Source: Betaproteobacteria bacterium (lineage in GTDB: Bacteria; Pseudomonadota; Gammaproteobacteria; Burkholderiales; Casimicrobiaceae). From it: a stretch of 64,000 bases of DNA. The notes under the pieces were generated by a model. It was not told the origin of the DNA and made no database searches. It saw only the letters and a list, made by a program, of their open reading frames with translations. The position numbers and the translations under genes were made by a program. The stretch is from assembly GCA_013298145.1 (NCBI GenBank), contig JAAFJO010000003.1:62001-126000 (forward strand). Reading direction: 5' to 3'. How positions within the stretch are numbered: the first letter of the stretch is position 1; each line of letters opens with the position of its first letter. Shown here piece by piece: positions 34,767 to 42,960 of the stretch.

Positions 34767-35237
34767 CTAGCGACAGTCTTTCTGATCGATTGCGCACGCG
34801 TTCGCAACAACGCGCTCCGCGCGCCTCCGAGCGGACCAGGAAACAAAGCGCTTAAACATCGTCATCGCGACTGAGAACACCCACGTGCGCGAAAGCCACT
34901 GGCGGTTATCAGCAACCCACGGATACACGCGTTTCCACATCGGTTGCAGCCATGCCGCCCCCCAGAGCGTCGCCACCGACGCCGCGCCGATGGCGCGATA
35001 GGCTGCACTAAACACGGGTGGGCCGATAAACCATACGCCATTCGCGTCGCGGCCGTGAATGAGCCGCATCATCGCGTCACGCGAATGCTCGTGGTGATCA
35101 ACAAAGTCGGTAGCCGAGCAGTCAATGAACACGAGTTTTTGCTCATGATTGTGACGGCGCAAAAGCTCGACCTCATCGCGACAAAGCGGACATGAATGGT
35201 CGTAGAACACTGTGAGAGGGAATACAACGTCGGACAT
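34767..35237 (-). CDS. DCC-family (DUF393) thiol-disulfide oxidoreductase-like protein
   Basis: A 156-residue member of the DUF393 family, marked by the N-terminal motif VFYDHSCPLCRDEVELLRRHN, with CPLC resembling a thioredoxin-like active site. Other conserved parts are IDCSATDF and DANGVWFIGPPVF. Its function is unknown, although a redox role is suspected from the CxxC pair. The ATG overlaps the stop of the GbsR-type regulator by one base, so the two are coupled. It is the last gene of that operon. Confidence 0.8.
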   Translation of the reverse strand: MSDVVFPLTVFYDHSCPLCRDEVELLRRHNHEQKLVFIDCSATDFVDHHEHSRDAMMRLIHGRDANGVWFIGPPVFSAAYRAIGAASVATLWGAAWLQPMWKRVYPWVADNRQWLSRTWVFSVAMTMFKRFVSWSARRRAERVVANACAIDQKDCR

Positions 35238-35767
35238 TACTTCTTTCCGGTTGCAGTGATGAAAAACTTCTGAATCTTGCTGCCTAATTTTAAGAGCTTC
35301 GATAGCGTGGAAGGTTCCAGCTGCAGCATCTCGTCTGTCCAGTCGCCCAAGGAACTCATCAAGGCGTAAGTGTCGCGGATGCGCTGTTGCCGATCAGCCG
35401 GTTCTTTTGAAAAGCTGGGCTCGGCTAAGGTGGCTTCAAGCATGCTCACCGTTGGGTCGAATTCGCGGAGCTTCCGTTCGCGTACGATGATTCGCATTAG
35501 CACCCACGGATCGGATGAGGTCTCGTAGAAATCGCGGCGATCACCAAGAATGTGTGTGATACGCACTAGATCCCAGTTTTGCAGCTCGCGCAGGCTGTTG
35601 CTCACGTTTGACCGCGCAACCCCCAGCGTTTCCGCGATATCCTCGGCGGCGAGCGGCGCGCCATTGACGAAGAGCAGGGCGTGAATTTGCGCCACCGTTC
35701 GGTTCACGCCCCAACGCGTACCCATCTCGCCCCAGTGCAGGACGAAGCGTTCGGTAATCGGAGACAT
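35237..35767 (-). CDS. GbsR/MarR-family transcriptional regulator
   Basis: Winged-helix regulator of the GbsR family, 176 residues from MSPITERFVLHWGEMGTRWG. The HTH is LAAEDIAETLGVARSNVSNSLRELQNWDLVRITHI with RRDFYET following. It is in an operon with the DUF393 gene and divergent from the SDR gene across a promoter with a palindromic operator at 35855-35874, so it likely represses that promoter. An ATG at 35782 gives five more residues; either is possible. Confidence 0.85.
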   Translation of the reverse strand: MSPITERFVLHWGEMGTRWGVNRTVAQIHALLFVNGAPLAAEDIAETLGVARSNVSNSLRELQNWDLVRITHILGDRRDFYETSSDPWVLMRIIVRERKLREFDPTVSMLEATLAEPSFSKEPADRQQRIRDTYALMSSLGDWTDEMLQLEPSTLSKLLKLGSKIQKFFITATGKK

Positions 35768-35828
35768 GGTGAGGGCGGGCATTGCGGAACCGTTTTTATG
35801 AGATGTGACAAAAAACGTCAGAAAGTGG

Positions 35829-35857
35829 TTGACTTAATTTTCTGCGCTTCGTACATT
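35829..35857 (+). promoter_or_regulatory. Sigma-70-type promoter for the SDR gene
   Basis: TTGACT (35829-35834), 17-nt spacer, TACATT (35852-35857). This is close to the consensus TTGACA-17-TATAAT and points towards the SDR gene that starts at 35952. The -10 box overlaps the palindrome described next, which suggests repression by steric block. Confidence 0.65.
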
Positions 35858-35874
35858 TCTGTCAAGACAGAAAT
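35855..35874. promoter_or_regulatory. Palindromic operator, probable GbsR-family target
   Basis: ATTTCTGTC and GACAGAAAT are perfect 9-bp inverted repeats separated by AA. The 20-bp site overlaps the -10 box of the SDR promoter and lies in the divergent region next to the GbsR-like gene, the typical position of an autoregulating repressor operator. Confidence 0.7.
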
Positions 35875-35951
35875 AACAGACAGTACAGCAGCGATGGTGG
35901 TAAGTTGGTGCGATTCGAACTGCTGGGCGTAAACCACGAAAGTAGAATGCA

Positions 35952-36893
35952 ATGAAAGTACTAGTTTTGGGCGGACGCGGTTTCATCGGGCGCTATGCGG
36001 TGCGCGCGCTATCGGAGCGTGGTCACGAAGTAACTATTGGCACTAGAAAAGCGCGACCTTTACCAGCCACGGCGTTGCCGGGCGCTAGCTTTCAAGCGGT
36101 CTGCTTCCACAAAGTCGAGCGTTGCATCGATTGGTGCGATATCGTCAAGCCCTACGATGCAGTGATCAACTGCGTCGGCATATTGCGCCCCCGTCTGCGG
36201 GAAAGTTACGCCGATGTTCATCACTGGGCGCCTTATCGGATTGCCAAGGCCTGTGCGGTTTACGGGAAGCGCTTCATTCATGTGAGCGCGCTTGGTTTGA
36301 GCGATAGGGCTACGAGCGAATTTATTCGGTCGAAGCTGGCGGGTGAAATCGCGATCGCTGAGACGGGCGCGGACTACTCGATCGTGCGACCTTCGATTTT
36401 GGATGCGTCAGACGGCTTCGGTTCGCGCTGGATTCGCCGAGTTGCTAACGCTCGTGTGCAGTTTGTTCCATCGTGCGCGCGCGGGATGCTCGCGCCGCTC
36501 GCTGTCGAGGATTTGGGTGAAGCGCTCGCGCGCCTTGCTGAAATAAAGAATGAGCCGCGCTATCGTGAAGTCGACGTCGGTGGCCGGGATGAGCGCACGA
36601 TGGCGGTTTACTTGCAAGCGCTCCGCGACGAGTCACTGCCGAATCCCATTCGCATCTCGATCCCAGCTTGGATGGTTCGCGCTGCCTCGCATGTGTGCGA
36701 TCTACTTCACGTCACTCCGCTCTCATGGGCGCACGTGCAACTCATGCGTCGGGATAACCGACCAGAGATTAACTTGTTACCCGAGCTCTTGGGGCGCGAA
36801 CCAAAACGCGTCGGGCGGCTTTGGGTCTGCCCGCTACCTTCGAAAGAAAGCGAACCGCACAGAGGTGGGCCGCTTGTAGCAGGTGCGGAGTAG
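35952..36893 (+). CDS. NAD(P)-binding SDR-like protein (NDUFA9/epimerase type)
   Basis: Atypical short-chain dehydrogenase/reductase-like protein of 313 residues. The Rossmann motif is VLVLGGRGFIGRYAVRAL, residues 3-20, followed by VINCVGILRPR and FIHVSALGLS. The catalytic Tyr-x-x-x-Lys of classical SDRs is not evident; the segment RSKLAGEIAIAETGADYSIVRPSIL is typical of NmrA/NDUFA9-like members that bind NADPH without redox. Homologues in betaproteobacteria carry a C-terminal DoxX-like domain that is absent here. The divergent GbsR-like gene is its likely regulator. Confidence 0.75.
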   Translation: MKVLVLGGRGFIGRYAVRALSERGHEVTIGTRKARPLPATALPGASFQAVCFHKVERCIDWCDIVKPYDAVINCVGILRPRLRESYADVHHWAPYRIAKACAVYGKRFIHVSALGLSDRATSEFIRSKLAGEIAIAETGADYSIVRPSILDASDGFGSRWIRRVANARVQFVPSCARGMLAPLAVEDLGEALARLAEIKNEPRYREVDVGGRDERTMAVYLQALRDESLPNPIRISIPAWMVRAASHVCDLLHVTPLSWAHVQLMRRDNRPEINLLPELLGREPKRVGRLWVCPLPSKESEPHRGGPLVAGAE

Positions 36894-37007
36894 AGAGCGG
36901 TCAGTCAGGCGGATCGCGATAGTTTGCGGTAGCGCGCTGCCCGGTGGGAAAGTGCACGACGTTGTCCATCGCCCGAAGCCAATGGCTCGCTCTCCCACAG
37001 GTTGTAA

Positions 37008-37784
37008 TTACGGGCGTACGCCAGGTGTCTCTAGTTTCATGCCTGCTGCCCGTTTCGCGAGATAGGCCTCCAGATCAATCAGCTCACTCGCGCCGTGCGC
37101 GTAGGGCTCTGCTCGTACCGCCGTCATGCAGCCGCGCAGCCGTCGTTGCAGGCTACCGACGCTTTGCCATTCGAGGCGATAGATCGGGTAGCCCGTGGCG
37201 TGACCCTGAGGTATTACATTACCACCGAGCTTTCTTCCGGCAAGTGTTTCGTGACAGTCACGACAGCTCAGATCGACTTGTCCGATACGTTGGTTGAAGA
37301 GGGCTTCGCCGCGCGTTTGCGCATCGGCAAGTTGCGATTGTGTCGGCGGTGAGATGGGTAAACCGCGAGACTCTTTTGCGATTGCGGCTTCAAGGCCGAG
37401 CAGCGATTCGTGCTCCGCTGGCCATTGAGATACTTGCTGTTGCGTGACACGGCAAAGGTTTACCTGTTGGCTCAGGTTAATGACTTTCGCCTGAGTCGAC
37501 GAGTACGCGGGGTAACGCGTCGCCACCGACTTCATGCGGCCGATTTCACCGTGGCAGCTCGCGCAGGATTTCGCGGCTGCGCCTTCTGGTTTGTTCCATA
37601 GTGCTTCCCCAGCTTTCACCCACAACATCGCCGGGTTTTGTGTATCGTCTTTTTGCAACGCCTGCGTAGACGGCTGCATGAATTCGAAGCCGGATTTGCG
37701 GGCGTCAGTTGCGATCGCTGCTGCAGACAGCGCCAGACTAAACAATAGCGCGGGTAAGGCTCGCAAGCTAGGGCGTATTAACAC
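37008..37784 (-). CDS. soxA: sulfur oxidation c-type cytochrome SoxA (dihaem)
   Basis: Subunit of the SoxXA cytochrome, which joins a sulfur substrate to the SoxY carrier in the periplasm. The 258 residues have a signal peptide (LPALLFSLALSAAAIA) and two haem sites, CASCH at 74-78 and CRDCH at 174-178. The conserved active-site cysteine is Cys219 in RRLRGCMTAVRAEPY. The start is GTG at 37784, which lies inside a 24-bp palindrome; a TTG at 37766 is possible. It is the last gene of the soxXYZA series; no soxB or soxCD follows. The next gene downstream is the divergent SDR. Confidence 0.92.
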   Translation of the reverse strand: MLIRPSLRALPALLFSLALSAAAIATDARKSGFEFMQPSTQALQKDDTQNPAMLWVKAGEALWNKPEGAAAKSCASCHGEIGRMKSVATRYPAYSSTQAKVINLSQQVNLCRVTQQQVSQWPAEHESLLGLEAAIAKESRGLPISPPTQSQLADAQTRGEALFNQRIGQVDLSCRDCHETLAGRKLGGNVIPQGHATGYPIYRLEWQSVGSLQRRLRGCMTAVRAEPYAHGASELIDLEAYLAKRAAGMKLETPGVRP

Positions 37785-37791
37785 GCCCTAG
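37768..37791. repeat. 24-bp near-perfect palindrome (copy F)
   Basis: CTAGGGCGTATT followed by AACACGCCCTAG, one mismatch from a perfect palindrome and one base different from the copy at 15647-15670. It overlaps the stop codon of soxZ and the GTG start of soxA, which is a surprising place for a mobile-type repeat. Confidence 0.7.
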
Positions 37792-38147
37792 GCAACCAGC
37801 AGGCTGACCGTTTCGGTCTGCGCCAGCCCGTTGTCACCTTCCCACGAGAAGACGAGTGTGCCACTCGTGGTTGCCCGCAGGTTGAACGATAGGTAGGGGT
37901 TGGCGGCGATGGCAGCATGAAAGGTTGCGGCGAAGATCAGATCGCCAGCGGTGCTCGTGGCACTTGAGTTGGCTGCTACGCGGGGTACGAAGCGGCAGGT
38001 GAACCGACGAATCAGATCGCGTGGAAGCAAATCACCCTCGCTCGAACGACGGTAGCCGGTCTCCATTGAGTGCTGGACGAGCGCGCGGATCTCGATGATC
38101 TCATCGCGTCTGGCGGTGCGCGGAACGGTGATGAGGGTGCGGGCCAT
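37788..38147 (-). CDS. soxZ: sulfur oxidation carrier subunit SoxZ
   Basis: Partner of SoxY in the periplasmic thiosulfate-oxidation carrier, 119 residues. Recognisable SoxZ features are RDEIIEIRALVQHSMETGYRR near the start, FTCRFVPRVAANSSATS and the conserved AAIAANPYLSFNLRATTSGTLVFSWEGDNG. No signal peptide is present, as expected for a protein carried out with Tat-exported SoxY. The start MARTLITV at 38147 lies just after the soxY stop, with GAGGA from the soxY tail as its ribosome site. Confidence 0.92.
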   Translation of the reverse strand: MARTLITVPRTARRDEIIEIRALVQHSMETGYRRSSEGDLLPRDLIRRFTCRFVPRVAANSSATSTAGDLIFAATFHAAIAANPYLSFNLRATTSGTLVFSWEGDNGLAQTETVSLLVA

Positions 38148-38151
38148 CGTG

Positions 38152-38598
38152 CTATTCCTCAATACAGGAGGAGACGGTCACCAGCACTTCAACAGTGTGT
38201 GTCCAGCAACTGCCGTCATTCATTTTGGCGACCGCTACTAGCTGTTGCGTCGTCGCGAGGCGGATTCGCGTCGCTACCCGGGCCCGACCGGACAGATGTG
38301 ACAGCGAGAATTGCGCCACATCATTCTGCGGGTTTTTTTCATTAAACAGCGTGATCCCGACGACATGCTGCTGCGGTGTCATCGGGCTGTCGACGGTCAC
38401 TTCAACAGGCACGCTGTTACCGTTGTCGACGAGTCGAGCGATGTCGAACTTAACGCGTCCTTCACGCACAACAGCGCCTGCCGCGTATTCCTTTACTAGC
38501 GCGGTGAGCACTGTACTTTGTTCGATTGCGGCGACCGGGCGCACGATCACGCTGGCGACCAGGCCAGCGCTGCTGGCGAGAAAGCTACGGCGCTTCAT
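38152..38598 (-). CDS. soxY: sulfur carrier SoxY with atypical C-terminus
   Basis: Covalent substrate carrier of the Sox system, 148 residues with a Tat-type leader MKRRSFLASSAGLVASVIV. The Ig-like core is normal, including PVEVTVDSPMTPQQHVVGITLF and ATRIRLATTQQLVAVAKMNDGSCW. The last residues are VTVSSCIEE instead of the conserved GGCGG swinging arm; the cysteine (Cys145) is kept but flanked by Ser and Ile/Glu. No frameshift restoring GGCGG is visible. soxY starts with ATG overlapping the soxX stop (ATGA). The end of the gene doubles as the ribosome site for soxZ. Confidence 0.85.
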   Translation of the reverse strand: MKRRSFLASSAGLVASVIVRPVAAIEQSTVLTALVKEYAAGAVVREGRVKFDIARLVDNGNSVPVEVTVDSPMTPQQHVVGITLFNEKNPQNDVAQFSLSHLSGRARVATRIRLATTQQLVAVAKMNDGSCWTHTVEVLVTVSSCIEE

Positions 38599-39077
38599 TT
38601 CAGAGTCGCCAGCCAGGCCACGACGTCTTCGACCTGTTGCGCGTTGAGGATCGGTTTGTCACGCCAGTTCGCGCCCACGCGCGAGAGGCTCTGCGTCTTG
38701 AAGTAGGCGGGCATCACGGACTCGGCATTTACGCGCCTTGAATCGACGATACGCAGGCGAAGTTGTGGCACTGTCCAGCGTGCACCCGCACCTGCGAGGT
38801 TGGTTGCTATGTCACCCTGAAACCGGTCATTGCTCGCTGGTACTTGGTGACACAACTGGCACATTCCGACTTGTCGGTTGGTTACGATGTCGCGACCGCG
38901 TGTTGCGTCACCCGGCTGCGTGGTGAGCGCCACTGGGATGCCGTCTTCAACCACGGTATACGTAGTTGTTTGCGCAGCTACAGTCGTGGCAAGCATCGAG
39001 TTAACCACGCTCGCCAGCAACGCAAATACGATCACTGGCGGGCGCACCAGTGTAGTGTTGCATTCTTGATGCGACAT
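38595..39077 (-). CDS. soxX: sulfur oxidation c-type cytochrome SoxX
   Basis: Monohaem partner of SoxA. From ATG 39077 the 160 residues contain a hydrophobic leader (VIVFALLASVVNSMLA), the haem site GMCQLCHQVP (Cys73, Cys76, His77), and AESVMPAYF carrying the probable axial Met122. The C-terminal RDKPILNAQQVEDVVAWLATL is a SoxX hallmark. A longer reading to 39191 has no signal character. It follows the molybdenum hydroxylase genes on the same strand after 135 nt. Confidence 0.92.
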   Translation of the reverse strand: MSHQECNTTLVRPPVIVFALLASVVNSMLATTVAAQTTTYTVVEDGIPVALTTQPGDATRGRDIVTNRQVGMCQLCHQVPASNDRFQGDIATNLAGAGARWTVPQLRLRIVDSRRVNAESVMPAYFKTQSLSRVGANWRDKPILNAQQVEDVVAWLATLK

Positions 39078-39212
39078 AAAAACGTGTCTTTTCCGCCGAC
39101 TCGTCGTTGCAAATGCTCGCAATAGCCCGCTATTGCTGTGCTTTGCGCCTAGATTCGACGAAAAATCCATCGTTTTTATTAGTCGCATCAATTCCGCAAC
39201 ACTACACTAGGC

Positions 39213-41447
39213 CTACGCTTTCAAACTATGGTTCTTCAGCGGCAAGTCCCGAATGCGCTTGCCGGTTGCCGCGAAGATTGCGTTGAGCACCGCAGGTGCA
39301 GCGACCGCGATCGTCGGTTCACCCACGCCACCCCAGAAGCCGCCCCATGCAAGAATGACCGTTTCGACCTTGGGCATTTCGGCGAGCTTGAGCGAGGGGT
39401 AGTCCGCGAAGTTGGTTTGCTCGATGCGACCATCCTTGACTGTGCACTCCTGATAAAGCGCGGCGCCCAGTCCGTAGACGAACGAGCCTTCAACCTGCGC
39501 CTCGATCTGCTGCGGATTGACCGCGTTGCCACAGTCGGTGGCCGCCACGATGCGGTGAATTTTCAGTCCGCCTTCCTTACTCACCGAAACTTCGGCGCAG
39601 GCTGCAACATAAGAACCAAAGCCCATGGTCTGCGCAAGCCCGCGGAACACGCCAGCAGGGGCAGGCTTGTCGTAGCCGACTTTCTCGGCGACAGCGTTGA
39701 GCACGGCCAGGTGCTTCGGGTGTTTGCTCATCAGCTTGCGACGCAGCGCAAGCGGGTCTTGATTGGTCGCATGTGCGATTTCATCGAGAAAGCTCTCTAG
39801 ATAGATTGCGTTCTGATTCAGGTTCACACCGCGCCAGAAGCCCGCAGGCACGTGCGGATTACGCATCGCGTGATCGACAAGAAAGGTCGGGAAGGTATAG
39901 CCAATCGACGCTTCAGGCCCTGGCGCATTGAGCCCCTGAAACACGACGGGATCCCGCCCGTCACGAATATTCTGCGGAGCCACGTAAGCTAGGATCGATT
40001 GCCCTGAAATGCGCATACTGAGGCCAGTGATCTCGCCCTTGTCATCGAGGCCTGCCACCATCTTGCATTGCGTGACTGGATGAAAGCGGCCCTGCGCCAT
40101 ATCTTCTTCGCGCGACCAGATCATCTTGACCGGCGTGCCTGGCATCTGTTTGGCGATAGCAACGGCCTGACGAATGAAGTCAGTCGCACCGCGACGACCA
40201 AAGCCGCCACCGAGATGGATCTTGTAAACCTCGCATTTAGCCGGCGGCAAGCCTGCGGCCTCGGCCGTTGCGGCGAGGGCAGCTTCGCCGTTTTGCGTTG
40301 GCACCCAGACTTCGCATCTCTCTGGCGTCCACTTCACCGTCGCGTTCATCGTCTCCATGCACACATGGTTTTGATGCGGGTAGGAATACACCGCTTCAAT
40401 CTTGCGCGGGGATGCAGCGATGGCCGCTCGTGCGTCGCCAACGCTATGGCCGACCACCGCATCTTTTGCGTCGAGTCCGGCTTTGAGGACTTCGGCGAAA
40501 CTGGCGCTCGAAGCTTTAGCGTTCGGTCCGTCTTCCCATTCAATCTTGAGTGCATCAAGCGCTGTTTTCGCGCGCCACCAGGTGTCAGCCACGACTGCAA
40601 CTGCCGTATCGCCGACCCGCAATACTTTCTTCACGCCAGGCCGCTTCAATACGGCTGTGTCGTCGACACTTTTGACCTTGCTGCCGAATACCGGCGCATC
40701 CTTTACCGCCGCATTGAGCATGCCTGGCAGCTTGAGATCCATGCCGTAGATCTGCTTGCCGGTCGTTTTTTCTACGGTGTCGAGCCGCGCCAAACGCTTG
40801 CCGATTAGCGTCCAGTCTTTCGGATCCTTGAACTTAATGTCAGTCGGTGGCGTGAGTTTGGCCGCCGCGTTGGCGACTTTGCCGTAAGTGGTGGTGCGTT
40901 TCGTCGGACCGTGCGTGATGACGCTTTTGCTCGCCGAACATTCGCTGACCGGTACTTTCCATTCGTCGGCCGCCGCCTGCACCAACATCATGCGCGCGGT
41001 CGCGCCGCCCTTGCGCACGTTGTCCTGTGAGCCGCGAATGCCACGGCTGCCGCCAGTGGAGAAGTCACCCCATACACGTTGCCGCGCGAGGTTTTGTCCT
41101 GGCGTTGGGTACTCGGTGCTGACCTTTGCCCAGTCGCACTCAAGCTCTTCCGCGACCATCTGCGCGAGGCCGGTCAGGCTGCCTTGACCCATTTCCGAAC
41201 GCGCAATGCGAATGATGACCTTGTCGTTCGGCTGTACGACGACCCACGCGTTCACTTCGGGAGAGATGGGTGCAGCGGCAATGCCTTGCGCCATCGCCTG
41301 TTTGTTGAAAAAGGGGACGTGAAAACCGACGACCAGGCCCGCTGTAGTTGCGGCACTGCCTTTCAGGAAAGTGCGGCGTGAAGGCTTCGCGACGGCGGTG
41401 TCAGTGTTGGTGCGGTCACGTTTGCTGGGGTTGGACGTCGTGCTCAT
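39213..41447 (-). CDS. molybdopterin-binding subunit of xanthine dehydrogenase-family hydroxylase (IorB-like)
   Basis: Large catalytic subunit of a periplasmic molybdenum hydroxylase, 744 residues. A Tat leader [18 protein letters not shown] begins near residue 24, so both subunits are probably exported together. The Mo-pterin region includes [34 protein letters not shown] and the near-C-terminal [15 protein letters not shown] with the conserved catalytic Glu. Aldehyde or N-heterocycle oxidation (isoquinoline 1-oxidoreductase type) is the family norm. The start overlaps the stop of the 2Fe-2S gene (ATGA). The physiological electron acceptor is probably a cytochrome; soxX and soxA lie just downstream. 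Confidence 0.85.
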   Translation of the reverse strand: MSTTSNPSKRDRTNTDTAVAKPSRRTFLKGSAATTAGLVVGFHVPFFNKQAMAQGIAAAPISPEVNAWVVVQPNDKVIIRIARSEMGQGSLTGLAQMVAEELECDWAKVSTEYPTPGQNLARQRVWGDFSTGGSRGIRGSQDNVRKGGATARMMLVQAAADEWKVPVSECSASKSVITHGPTKRTTTYGKVANAAAKLTPPTDIKFKDPKDWTLIGKRLARLDTVEKTTGKQIYGMDLKLPGMLNAAVKDAPVFGSKVKSVDDTAVLKRPGVKKVLRVGDTAVAVVADTWWRAKTALDALKIEWEDGPNAKASSASFAEVLKAGLDAKDAVVGHSVGDARAAIAASPRKIEAVYSYPHQNHVCMETMNATVKWTPERCEVWVPTQNGEAALAATAEAAGLPPAKCEVYKIHLGGGFGRRGATDFIRQAVAIAKQMPGTPVKMIWSREEDMAQGRFHPVTQCKMVAGLDDKGEITGLSMRISGQSILAYVAPQNIRDGRDPVVFQGLNAPGPEASIGYTFPTFLVDHAMRNPHVPAGFWRGVNLNQNAIYLESFLDEIAHATNQDPLALRRKLMSKHPKHLAVLNAVAEKVGYDKPAPAGVFRGLAQTMGFGSYVAACAEVSVSKEGGLKIHRIVAATDCGNAVNPQQIEAQVEGSFVYGLGAALYQECTVKDGRIEQTNFADYPSLKLAEMPKVETVILAWGGFWGGVGEPTIAVAAPAVLNAIFAATGKRIRDLPLKNHSLKA

Positions 41448-41986
41448 GCCTGACTCCCATCAATGTGTTGAATATCGAGAACAGATTTGCCGAGTTCGGA
41501 GACTTTCTTCGGCTTCGCGCCAGTTTTGGTAGCGGCCATTTCCTTCGCGGCCACGTGAATCGCAGCGCGGACACGGTTGTAAGTGCCACAGCGACAGATA
41601 TTGGTCATCGCGTCATCGATGTCCTTGTCGGTCGGGTTCGGTTTTTCCTTGACGAGTGCTGTAGCCGCCATGATCATGCCCGACTGGCAGAAACCGCATT
41701 GCGGCACGTCGAGCGCCTGCCATGCTTTCTGGATCGGATGGGTGCCATTCGGCGTGAGGCCTTCAATCGTTGTGATCTTCTGCGTGGCCTTCATTGCCGC
41801 AGCAGGCATGACGCACGAGCGCACGGCAACGCCATCGATGTGCACGGTGCACGCACCGCACTGCGCAATGCCACAGCCGTATTTGGTGCCGGTGAGACCG
41901 AGCTGCTCGCGCAGCACCCACAAGAGCGGCGTGCCCTCGTCCGCCTGATAGTCAAGTAACTTCCCGTTGACGTTCAACTTGGGCAT
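41444..41986 (-). CDS. 2Fe-2S subunit of xanthine dehydrogenase-family hydroxylase (IorA-like)
   Basis: Electron-transfer subunit of 180 residues with two [2Fe-2S] clusters. The plant-type N-terminal cluster is [26 protein letters not shown]; the C-terminal cluster is [11 protein letters not shown] and [11 protein letters not shown]. The family is usually about 150-160 residues; here about 25 extra Lys-rich residues follow at the C-terminus. A Shine-Dalgarno AGGAG lies just before the ATG. It lacks its own leader and is presumably exported with the Tat-tagged large subunit. Confidence 0.88.
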   Translation of the reverse strand: MPKLNVNGKLLDYQADEGTPLLWVLREQLGLTGTKYGCGIAQCGACTVHIDGVAVRSCVMPAAAMKATQKITTIEGLTPNGTHPIQKAWQALDVPQCGFCQSGMIMAATALVKEKPNPTDKDIDDAMTNICRCGTYNRVRAAIHVAAKEMAATKTGAKPKKVSELGKSVLDIQHIDGSQA

Positions 41987-42155
41987 GGTGCACTCCTCAA
42001 AAGATACTTTTGATTATTCCAGATTATCCAAGGGATATGTTCGGTAGAGGGAAAGCCTAGTGCAACGCGATTACTCGAACACTTGGCGGTCGCCTATCAA
42101 TGCCGCGTGTTTCTGCGTGAAGTCAGTAGCTCGTGTGAAATAAAAAGCGCTTGCG

Positions 42156-42788
42156 TTAGGCAGCGCGTGCCATCACCGCTTTTGCGCGTGCCGTGATCTC
42201 GTTCCATGCGCGAGCACGAATCAGTTCGGCGCTCGCAACCGAACTCGATCCAACCGCCAGCAAATTGGGCTGTTCCCAGTAGCTTGGCATGTCCTCGTCT
42301 TTGATGCCGCCGGTCGCCATGAATTGGGCTTGCGGCAATGGGCCGCGAATCGCCTTTAGCCAACCCACGCCGCCGTAGGTGTTTGCCGGGAAGAACTTTA
42401 AGGCTTCGTAGCCCTCGTCAAGCAACTTCATCACCTCGCTCGGCGTGACCGCGCCTGGGACGAGCGGTAGACGTAGTTCACGGCACTTTTGGCCAAGCGC
42501 AGCGGTGTATCCCGGGGATACCGCGAATTGCGCTCCAGCGCCAAAAACGTCTTGGGCTTGCTTTGCATTAATTACTGTTCCGGCTCCACACAAAATAGGT
42601 ACCTGTGCCCTAGCTATCTGGGCGATCCCGTGAAGACCTGCATCGGTTCTCAGCGTTACTTCGATCGCGCCGACGCCGCCCGCCACAAGCGCTTCAGCGA
42701 GTGGAACAGCGTTGGCAACGTCGTCTAGTTCGATGACAGGGACGTAGCGGAGTTTGCGGAGAGTTTCAGTGAAATTGGAGTCGGTCAT
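42156..42788 (-). CDS. eda: 2-dehydro-3-deoxy-phosphogluconate aldolase
   Basis: Second enzyme of the Entner-Doudoroff pathway; splits KDPG into pyruvate and glyceraldehyde-3-phosphate. The 210 residues contain VPVIELDDVANAVPLAEAL, GGVGAIEVTLRT with the conserved Glu, LCGAGTVINAKQA, and the Schiff-base Lys in YEALKFFPANTYGG. It follows edd on the same strand, with a 172-nt gap containing an inverted repeat pair. An N-terminal methionine at 42788 gives a standard length. Confidence 0.95.
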   Translation of the reverse strand: MTDSNFTETLRKLRYVPVIELDDVANAVPLAEALVAGGVGAIEVTLRTDAGLHGIAQIARAQVPILCGAGTVINAKQAQDVFGAGAQFAVSPGYTAALGQKCRELRLPLVPGAVTPSEVMKLLDEGYEALKFFPANTYGGVGWLKAIRGPLPQAQFMATGGIKDEDMPSYWEQPNLLAVGSSSVASAELIRARAWNEITARAKAVMARAA

Positions 42789-42837
42789 GTTGCGTGTTTT
42801 CGTTGAAGAGTTTGTGCGCTGAACGTTTGCATTTATC

Positions 42838-42944
42838 CGTCATCCCCGCGAAGGCGGGGACCCAGCCCCCGAACGCGTTCCTCACGCAAAATTGGTTTTA
42901 ATGCCGAACTTCCCGGTCTGGGTCCCCGCCTTCGCGGGGACGAC
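42838..42944. repeat. GTCATCCCCGCG-type inverted repeat pair between edd and eda
   Basis: The left arm (42838-42865) reads CGTCATCCCCGCGAAGGCGG and continues to CCCAG; the right arm (42918-42944) begins CTGGGTCCCCGCCTTCGCGG and ends GGACGAC. Each arm is itself palindromic (CCCCGCGAAGGCGGGG), and together they form a large inverted repeat of the dispersed kind seen in many proteobacteria. It interrupts the edd-eda transcript. Confidence 0.85.
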
Positions 42945-42960
42945 AGCCATAGCGTTCTGG

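Noticed and set aside
40068..40808. Plus-strand reading opposite the molybdenum hydroxylase subunit
   Set aside because: The minus-strand gene has unmistakable motifs, so this is a shadow frame. The same applies to 39228-39800 and 43336-43896.
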